Shown here in pieces: positions 6,083-11,846 of a stretch of DNA of 11,846 bases; position 1 is the first letter of the stretch, and each line of letters opens with the position of its first letter. The notes below the pieces were generated by a model. That model ran no database searches and had not been told where the DNA came from. It saw nothing but the letters and a program-made list of their open reading frames with translations. Both the position numbers and the translations under genes were made by a program. Source of the stretch: JBEGQX01 sp041180805. GTDB lineage: Bacteria > Planctomycetota > Planctomycetia > Gemmatales > Gemmataceae. Location: contig JBEGQX010000221.1 of NCBI GenBank assembly GCA_041180805.1, forward strand, positions 1 through 11,846, written 5' to 3'.

Positions 6083-9031
6083 ATGACAGGCAGCAACAAA
6101 GACAATAATTTCATGCATTCTCATGATTCAGCCAAATTAGATGAATTGGTAGTTCATGCAATTGAACACGCAACCCATCTGCTGCCCGCTCAGGGCCCAA
6201 TAACCACTTTTGTACATCACAACCCCCTGCACCATTTTGAAAACATAAAGTTCGAGAAAGCTCTCCAGCAATTTCACCCCATCTATGGCAACCAGATGTT
6301 ATTGAGTGAGCAGAGATTCCGCAAAGAAATGGACGCTGGAAGAATCTTGGCTGAAGATTTAAGGTTCCTGCTGAAAGGGGACCTTGGAAACGCTGCATTT
6401 GAGGAAATAGCACCGGGTTTGACCAAGTTTGATTTGCGCTGGCAATTATTGAACCAGCGCCATTTTCCCGCATCGGCTCAGGAAATTTGTTGGCTAGTTT
6501 CTAATTTTCCCCTTGGCAACGAATCAAATTCTTCAAGGGCCATTCTTTCCGCTCCGGAAATGAACACCCTTTTCAACAAATGCCTTTCCTTTGTTGAAAA
6601 CACTCACAAACCAAATAATCATGCAGGCAGTCTCAGGCACCGGGATATCCTCAAATCCAAAACAGGGATCGACAGTGATTTTCTGGTGCACGAGGTGCTC
6701 ATCCGCTTTTGTTCACTTTATCTGGATCAAGGGTTTGGAATTTGGAATCTTCCATCCAAGAATCAAGGCTTCCTAAAGGCATTTAGTAATCTTGCTGGGT
6801 CAAAAAGTCTGGGCTTTGGTAACTGGGCAATAAAACTGGGAAGCATTCTGAAGAATATGGAATCCAGGAATCTGGATGCTGTTGGAATCATCAGGGAAAC
6901 CCTTTTGCATTTGGGGATTCAGCCTGATGATTTTGAGAGTTACTTGGAAAACAGCCTGCTAGCCTTGCGAGGCTGGGCGGGAATGATCCACCAGTTGGAA
7001 TCCCGGCCAGACAAGGTTCCGCATCCTATTCCTTCAAACAGCCTGGTGGAATTCCTGGCTGTTCGATTACTGATGGATCAACTGGCTTTGGAATACTTGT
7101 TGAAAAGATCCACAACTTTGAAAAACATTTCCCTTTCGCAACTATGGGAAATGCGCCAAAACCATGCCGCCGAGGAGGCTTTAAGCCAGGATCACCTTCT
7201 GGCATGGGAACTTTTTTTATTGATAATCAACAATTCCCAAGGAGCCGGCGAATCCCCCACGGAAAATCACTTGGGGTTCATTATGAGGGAATGCATGGAG
7301 TTCGATGGATTTCAAAGAAGATTTTTGCTGCAGAAAGCCTACGAAAAAAAACTATACGATCAATTCCTTTCGTCGCTTCATGCTAACGATCCATCAAACG
7401 ATTCCAAACAGATATCATTCCAGGCCATTTTCTGTATTGATGAACGCGAAGAATCCCTGCGAAGGCACCTGGAAGAGTTGGACCCTTGTGCGGAAACCTG
7501 GAGTGGTGCTGGTTTCTTTGGAATTCCCATGTATTACAAAGGGGAAAACGAAAGCTTCTACGCCCCCTTGTGCCCAGTTGTGATAACTCCTTCCAAATGG
7601 GTTCGGGAAGTTCCTTTTGGCGAAATTTCCAAAGTCCATCGCTCCAGAACCAGAACCATGCACACCCTTCAAAGGGCACGCCATGAATTTCATGTTGGAA
7701 GCAGAAAGTTTTCCATGGGTACCATTCTGGCGAATACCATGGGATATCTGGCGGGCATTCCACTTGCACTCAACATTCTGTTTCCCAATTTTTTCAGGAA
7801 ACTGAAAACCAGGCTCGCAACTTTCAAGGATGAAAAACAACCAACCCGGCTTACCTTGGAACGACAGCAAGACCCACCGGATAAAAAGGATGGCCATTTT
7901 GGTTTTTCCCTTGCCGAACTTGCATCCATGAGCGAACGCTTTCTGAGGGACATTGGCTTAACCAAAAATTTTTCCCGCCTGGTAATCATTCTTGGACACG
8001 GTTCGACAAGTGTGAATAACCCTCATCTCAGCGCATATGATTGTGGGGCATGTGGGGGTTCGCCAGGGGGTGCAAATGCCCGGGCACTTGCACAAACCTT
8101 GAACGATCCAAGGGTTCGGCAAATCATGAACGCCAACGGATTGAACATTCCGGAAAGTACCCGATTCCTGGGCGGCTTGCACAACACCTGCAACAATGAA
8201 ATCGATTATTTTGACTTGGATTTGCTTCCTAAAAGCCATCAGGAAGATTTTTTCAAGGCCAAATATGCACTCGAGGAGGCAAGCAAACGCAATGCACATG
8301 AAAGGTGCAGAAGATTCATGTCTGCTCCTTTTGGCTTGAGTTTCCAAAGCGCGAAAAACCATGTGGAAGGTCGTTCGGCCGACCTTGCACAACCCCGGCC
8401 CGAACTTGGCCACGCCACCAACGCTTTCTGTCTTGTGGGTAGAAGAAGCCGCAGTAAAAATATTTTCATGGATCGCAGGGCCTTTTTGGTTTCCTATGAT
8501 CCCACCCAAGATAATGACGAAAGGGAGACGCTTGCCAGAATCCTGGGTGCGGTAATTCCTGTTTGCTCTGGCATAAATCTTGAATTCTTTTTTTCACAGG
8601 TGGACCAGACAGGCTGGGGCTGTGGAACAAAATTGCCTCACAATCCAACTTCCATGCTTGGTGTCATGGACGGGGCGGCCAGCGATTTACGCACCGGCTT
8701 GCCAAGGCAGGTTATTGAAATTCATGAAGCTGTGAGGATTCTTTTCGTTCTTGAAAGTACACCGGAAGGTATCACCAAGGTTCTGGAGCGATCCAACCAA
8801 CTGGCCAACATATGCTACAACGGCTGGATCCGAATGGCACTTATTGACCCGGCAAGCAAAAAAATGTGGATACTGCAAGACAAAGATTTTATCCCTTATG
8901 AACCAACAAGAACTCAAGTGCCCATGGCATCTTCCTCCTTGAAATGGTATGAAGGACACCGCGAAGATCTCGATTTTGCTCTACTGAAAAGCGATTCGCA
9001 AAAGATACCAACACAGGGGATGGTGACATGA
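6083..9031 (+). CDS. dabA: Inorganic carbon accumulation subunit DabA (DUF2309/UPF0753)
   Basis: 982 residues from ATG at 6083; an in-frame GTG at 6068 would add five. DabA is the cytoplasmic, zinc-dependent partner of DabB and is thought to hydrate CO2 to bicarbonate vectorially, in a carbonic-anhydrase-like manner. The N-terminus has the family signature QGPITTFVHHNPLHHFE. The beta-carbonic-anhydrase-like site is intact: C451 and D453 in FCIDEREESLRRH, H639 in LGHGSTSVNNP and C654 in YDCGACGGSPGGANAR. These match the C/D and H/C pairs essential in characterised DabA, including the 15-residue spacing of the second pair. The C-terminal part keeps AQPRPELGHATNA, the GWGCGTKLPHN segment (family usually GxGS) and DLRTGLPRQ. 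The protein is longer than proteobacterial DabA (about 800-850 as I recall), mainly before the first zinc ligand. Its stop overlaps the DabB start by four bases (ATGA). No clear ribosome site precedes either candidate start. Confidence 0.95.
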   Translation: MTGSNKDNNFMHSHDSAKLDELVVHAIEHATHLLPAQGPITTFVHHNPLHHFENIKFEKALQQFHPIYGNQMLLSEQRFRKEMDAGRILAEDLRFLLKGDLGNAAFEEIAPGLTKFDLRWQLLNQRHFPASAQEICWLVSNFPLGNESNSSRAILSAPEMNTLFNKCLSFVENTHKPNNHAGSLRHRDILKSKTGIDSDFLVHEVLIRFCSLYLDQGFGIWNLPSKNQGFLKAFSNLAGSKSLGFGNWAIKLGSILKNMESRNLDAVGIIRETLLHLGIQPDDFESYLENSLLALRGWAGMIHQLESRPDKVPHPIPSNSLVEFLAVRLLMDQLALEYLLKRSTTLKNISLSQLWEMRQNHAAEEALSQDHLLAWELFLLIINNSQGAGESPTENHLGFIMRECMEFDGFQRRFLLQKAYEKKLYDQFLSSLHANDPSNDSKQISFQAIFCIDEREESLRRHLEELDPCAETWSGAGFFGIPMYYKGENESFYAPLCPVVITPSKWVREVPFGEISKVHRSRTRTMHTLQRARHEFHVGSRKFSMGTILANTMGYLAGIPLALNILFPNFFRKLKTRLATFKDEKQPTRLTLERQQDPPDKKDGHFGFSLAELASMSERFLRDIGLTKNFSRLVIILGHGSTSVNNPHLSAYDCGACGGSPGGANARALAQTLNDPRVRQIMNANGLNIPESTRFLGGLHNTCNNEIDYFDLDLLPKSHQEDFFKAKYALEEASKRNAHERCRRFMSAPFGLSFQSAKNHVEGRSADLAQPRPELGHATNAFCLVGRRSRSKNIFMDRRAFLVSYDPTQDNDERETLARILGAVIPVCSGINLEFFFSQVDQTGWGCGTKLPHNPTSMLGVMDGAASDLRTGLPRQVIEIHEAVRILFVLESTPEGITKVLERSNQLANICYNGWIRMALIDPASKKMWILQDKDFIPYEPTRTQVPMASSSLKWYEGHREDLDFALLKSDSQKIPTQGMVT
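9015..9020 (+). promoter_or_regulatory. Shine-Dalgarno site of dabB inside dabA
   Basis: AGGGGA is seven bases before the ATG at 9028 and lies within the last codons of dabA. With the ATGA stop/start overlap it indicates translational coupling, hence balanced DabA and DabB synthesis. Confidence 0.65.
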
Positions 9032-10398
9032 ACATGGACCCCCTGATTTTGCAATCGGCACTTTTTTTCTTAACCATGGCACCGGTACTACTTCTGGTGG
9101 CATTAGCCAGCCTGATGATTATTCCCCTGCGCTTACCAGAACCATGGATTGCTTTTCTGGTGAAAACAGGTGTCATTCTTCCTTTAATTTCTTTGGCGGC
9201 TATTGGCTTGGAACTGATTCTGGCAGGAAAGCCCCAGATTACTTATGCCCCATTCGAGATGTTCACACTGGGTAAATTTCAATTCGAGATCTCTTATTTT
9301 ATCGATATCAAGGGAATATCTTTCACACTACTGGCACTTTCACTGGCATACACCATCGCTTTCTTTGCCCAAAGGTATATGCATCGTGAGCCAGGCTACC
9401 TTAGGTTTTTCACGCTATATTCTCTTTTTGTTGCCGGCATGACCATGGTCACACTTGCAGGCACGGTGGAAACCTTGTTTATTGGCTGGGAAATGGTGGG
9501 GCTATCCTCGGCATTACTGGTTGCATTTTTCCAGGAACGCATTATGCCCACCCGCAATGCATTCCACCTCTGGCTGGTGTACCGGGTATCTGACGCAGCT
9601 TTATTTTTAGGAATGTTTTTCCTGCATGAGGCGATTGGTGAGGTCTTCTTTCAAACCCTTCTTGAGCAGGGTCGTGGCGCTGTGGGCGATGAACACAAAA
9701 GCGCAACCTTATTTGTGGCAGGACTGATGATTGTTGTTTCCGTGATGGCAAAATCTGCATTGATTCCATTTTGCGGGTGGTTGCCTCGTGCCATGGATGG
9801 CCCAACCCCATCCAGTGCTATCTTTTATGGTGCCATTTCCATTCACATGGGTGCCTTTTTATTGATCCGCATGGCACCACTTATCGAATTGTTTCCCTCT
9901 CTATGTTGGATGATTGTTTTACTCGGGCTGGCAACTTCAGTCCTAAGCACCATCATTGAAAAAGCACAATGCGATATGAAAAGTATTCTGGCTTTTTCCA
10001 CACTAACCCAAGTTGGAATCATCATTGCCGAAATCGGCATGGGCTGGGAAAAGATTGCCATGATTCATATTATTGGCCATGCAATCTTAAGGGCTTACCA
10101 GTTTCTTCATGCCCCATCCTCTTTTCAGGAATACAAGAGCCTTCAGGAATCCCTGGGAAGCTATTCCATTAATCAGGGTAGCATTCAGGAGATTCCACTG
10201 CCATTTTGGAACAATCAGTCACTTTACAGAGTGGGTTTTTTCCGGGGTGGCATGGATGAGTTTATGAATGACTGGCTACTCCAACCTTTCCTCGAACTTT
10301 GCAGGTTATTCCAATCCTTGGAGGAAATACTTTTCTGTTCCAACAACACTGGTCCAAACAAGGCACCTGTTCCACCCCAAGGGGGAAGCCATGGATAA
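9028..10398 (+). CDS. dabB: DabB, NuoL-like proton-conducting membrane subunit
   Basis: 456 residues, strongly hydrophobic. It belongs to the NuoL/MrpA antiporter-like family; in the DAB system it is the membrane anchor and ion channel for DabA. Conserved channel residues are present: E155 in FIGWEMVGLSSALL (TM5 glutamate), K242 in MAKSALIPFCGWLPRAM (TM7 lysine), DGPTPSSAIFYGAISIHMG, and K318 in CDMKSILAFSTLTQVG. The sequence then runs through HIIGHAILRAYQFLHAPS and, instead of the remaining helices of NuoL (about 600 residues), goes to a soluble stretch and a NuoL-like amphipathic tail (LYRVGFFRGGMDEFM, LQPFLELCR). It ends with a Pro/Gly-rich tail. The start overlaps dabA by four bases and the stop overlaps the next gene by eight. 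It is not a complex I subunit here, since no other nuo gene is present. Confidence 0.92.
   Translation: MNMDPLILQSALFFLTMAPVLLLVALASLMIIPLRLPEPWIAFLVKTGVILPLISLAAIGLELILAGKPQITYAPFEMFTLGKFQFEISYFIDIKGISFTLLALSLAYTIAFFAQRYMHREPGYLRFFTLYSLFVAGMTMVTLAGTVETLFIGWEMVGLSSALLVAFFQERIMPTRNAFHLWLVYRVSDAALFLGMFFLHEAIGEVFFQTLLEQGRGAVGDEHKSATLFVAGLMIVVSVMAKSALIPFCGWLPRAMDGPTPSSAIFYGAISIHMGAFLLIRMAPLIELFPSLCWMIVLLGLATSVLSTIIEKAQCDMKSILAFSTLTQVGIIIAEIGMGWEKIAMIHIIGHAILRAYQFLHAPSSFQEYKSLQESLGSYSINQGSIQEIPLPFWNNQSLYRVGFFRGGMDEFMNDWLLQPFLELCRLFQSLEEILFCSNNTGPNKAPVPPQGGSHG
10379..10385 (+). promoter_or_regulatory. Shine-Dalgarno site deciding the start of the fourth operon gene
   Basis: AAGGGGG lies five bases before the ATG at 10391, within the end of dabB. 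It supports this start over an in-frame ATG at 10268 that would overlap dabB by 131 bases. Confidence 0.7.
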
Positions 10399-11704
10399 TT
10401 TGCTTCACCTTGTGGCTTTGGGAATTTGCTGCGTTGGTGCCTGGGGCGTAAGGCTGCTTCAACCCCTAAATGCAAGATCTGCAAGCAGCAGCATCTCGGG
10501 TCTTGCCTTAATTTTGTGCCTTTGCGCATCTCTGATTCCCGGCAAAGAAAAACCAGCACAGCTCATGGGTGATAGCTGGGCTTTGCTGGCCTCTTTGGTG
10601 GGTTTCCTTAATCTCTTGTCCATTCCAAGAACCAAATTTCTCAGCCCCGGTCAAACCTCGGTTTTAACGGTGGCGCTTTTATTTCAGTCCACCGCAATCG
10701 CAACAACGGTTTTTCCTAGCACTAAACAGCTTCAGATTCTGCTTGTTATCGAATCTTTCCTTCCTTTGCTTTCCCCGCATTTATTGCCACAACGATACAA
10801 AAGCTTCCCAATCTTTCAGGCGATTGTGCTTTGCTTGAGTTCGTTTAACACGCCAGACTTTGAAACTTTGGGAAAAGTGCTTCAAGTGGTTCTTATCATG
10901 GCCAGACTGGGTTTATTTCCTTTCCATGGAACCATGGCAACCTTGGGTAAACATTATGGTTTTAGCCTAGTTCTACCCATGATCCTAAGTCCCATTCCAT
11001 TACAATTGTTGATTCAGGTGGGCCTTCCCGTGGCGCCTGATCAACCTTATCATGGTACCCTTAATACTTTTTGCTTGATCAGCCTGATTTATTTCCCGTG
11101 TATCTCATTGGTGCAAACTGATGCCCGAATGTATTGGGTTTATTTGACCATGGGCATTCATTCTTTGGTGGTTATGTCTTTAAATCAGTACCATGCCGAT
11201 ACCATTGCAACGGGCTTGTTGTATTTTTTTGCAACCTGGGTCACACTGGCTGGCATGGGTTTGGTTTTAAGAAGTTTAGAATCCAGGTTCGGCAGATTAG
11301 ACATCAGGCATTATCTTGGTTTGTACCCGGCATCCCCAATACTCGCCATTGGGTTTCTGATGTTTTCCATTGGTTGCACCGCATTCCCGGGGTTTATTAC
11401 TTTTCTGCCATTGGAAATCATCATGCATGGGGTGCTTGAAGAATCCATGCCCTCCGGAATCATCTTGCTGCTATCTGTATCCATTTTCTCAGCAGGAAAC
11501 CTGTGGGTGTTTTTCAAGCTGTTTTCAGGAACCCGGGAAATATCCGGAACCATCTTCCAAGCAAAGAAACGGGAAATCATCACTGTTTGCTTCCTGCTTT
11601 TTATAGCAGTTTTCGGTAACCTGTTTATCACCAAAATAATTTCCCAAACCACAGAGCGAATCGAAAAGCATCATCTCCAAAAACCTGCAATTTCACTCCA
11701 ATAA
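10391..11704 (+). CDS. Second antiporter-like membrane subunit (NuoM/NuoN-like), probable DAB partner
   Basis: 437 residues with about 14 hydrophobic segments, the canonical number for NuoM/NuoN/Mrp antiporter-like subunits. Family relics can be seen: a TM5-type acidic residue, E121 in LLVIESFLPLLSP; a TM7-type segment, MARLGLFPFHG (R172 where lysine is usual, H179); the late segment GLLYFFATWVTLAGMG; and CTAFPGFITFLPLE, matching the GIP-P-GF-K region of the family. The usual TM8 lysine is not evident. It is too divergent for a confident single-family name. The start at 10391 overlaps the dabB stop by eight bases and has its own strong ribosome site, so it is translated with DabB and probably works with it. 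It may supply the helices DabB lacks or form a second ion path; this is inference. The stop lies three bases from a convergent gene. Confidence 0.85.
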   Translation: MDNLLHLVALGICCVGAWGVRLLQPLNARSASSSISGLALILCLCASLIPGKEKPAQLMGDSWALLASLVGFLNLLSIPRTKFLSPGQTSVLTVALLFQSTAIATTVFPSTKQLQILLVIESFLPLLSPHLLPQRYKSFPIFQAIVLCLSSFNTPDFETLGKVLQVVLIMARLGLFPFHGTMATLGKHYGFSLVLPMILSPIPLQLLIQVGLPVAPDQPYHGTLNTFCLISLIYFPCISLVQTDARMYWVYLTMGIHSLVVMSLNQYHADTIATGLLYFFATWVTLAGMGLVLRSLESRFGRLDIRHYLGLYPASPILAIGFLMFSIGCTAFPGFITFLPLEIIMHGVLEESMPSGIILLLSVSIFSAGNLWVFFKLFSGTREISGTIFQAKKREIITVCFLLFIAVFGNLFITKIISQTTERIEKHHLQKPAISLQ

Positions 11705-11707
11705 ACT

Positions 11708-11846
11708 TTATTGTTGCGGTACATTAACCTCACGAATCACTGCTCCATTTTCATCGCTTAGCACCAATATTGAGAACTTTTCCAAGGCTGTTTTTTCCGG
11801 CGTACTCACACTTGCATAATCAAACCTTCCTCGAAGATCAGTGTAA
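11708..11846 (-). CDS. C-terminal end of a protein entering from the right edge
   Basis: The minus frame is open from the right edge to TAA at 11710-11708, giving 45 codons. The visible end includes YTDLRGRFDYASVS and LSDENGAVIREVNVPQQ. A closing pattern of the type RGRFDYASxS...SDExGAVIRE is, from memory, shared by the tails of some very large planctomycete proteins of uncharacterised function, possibly macroglobulin or carboxypeptidase-regulatory types, but I cannot name the family. Support for coding is the clean frame, protein-like composition and the stop placed exactly in the three-base gap before the convergent operon end. The start and most of the protein lie outside the window. Confidence 0.7.
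   Translation of the reverse strand, partial: YTDLRGRFDYASVSTPEKTALEKFSILVLSDENGAVIREVNVPQQ

Noticed and set aside
7383..7989. Minus-strand open frames of up to 160 codons opposite dabA
   Set aside because: They are Trp/Phe/Pro-rich with no family resemblance and sit within a well-conserved dabA segment; shadows.
10268..10390. Upstream extension of the fourth operon gene from ATG 10268
   Set aside because: It would overlap dabB by 131 bases, encodes a hydrophilic stretch unlike the family, and a strong ribosome site precedes the ATG at 10391.
9028..11704. Remnant of a respiratory complex I (nuo) operon
   Set aside because: NuoL- and NuoM-like proteins occur here without any hydrophilic or other nuo gene, and they directly follow and overlap dabA, which fits DAB.
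1..11846. tRNA, rRNA, CRISPR array, insertion sequence or phage genes
   Set aside because: No cloverleaf, regularly spaced repeats, transposase or integrase motifs, or long terminal inverted repeats were seen on either strand.

Overview
The window looks like a chromosomal segment of a planctomycete (Planctomycetota, possibly near Gemmataceae). The main evidence is the left-edge gene, a secreted protein combining bacterial Ig-like domains, a CX4CH cytochrome-like segment and a DUF1549 domain, an architecture largely confined to that phylum. Base composition is moderate by eye, and gene packing is tight. The species-level guess is weak. No RNA genes, insertion sequences, CRISPR arrays or phage genes were seen.

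Layout. (1) Positions 1-1394, minus strand: 5' part of a planctomycete cytochrome-type protein (PSCyt1/DUF1549), running off the left edge. (2) 1592-2176, plus strand: small HXXEE-family membrane protein of unknown function. (3) 4200-2124, minus strand: two-component system, an OmpR-type response regulator followed by an overlapping membrane histidine kinase. The kinase 3' end overlaps the 3' end of the HXXEE gene by 53 bases. (4) 4401-11704, plus strand: a four-gene operon-like cluster, SulP anion transporter, DabA (DUF2309/UPF0753), DabB (short NuoL-like proton channel subunit) and a second, divergent antiporter-like membrane subunit. (5) 11708-11846, minus strand: the last 45 codons of a gene entering from the right edge.

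How the genes may work together. DabA with DabB is the established DAB inorganic-carbon accumulation system: DabA has a beta-carbonic-anhydrase-like zinc site and DabB couples it to the cation gradient. Here a SulP protein of the kind that can carry bicarbonate sits directly upstream. A second NuoM/NuoN-like subunit overlaps the end of dabB, and dabB lacks the last membrane helices of a full NuoL. The cluster therefore looks like a composite bicarbonate/CO2 supply module. The two-component system is transcribed divergently from a shared 200-base region and is the obvious candidate regulator, although proximity is the only evidence. The most interesting point is the possible three-part DAB complex (DabA plus two antiporter-like subunits) combined with SulP in an organism that need not be autotrophic.
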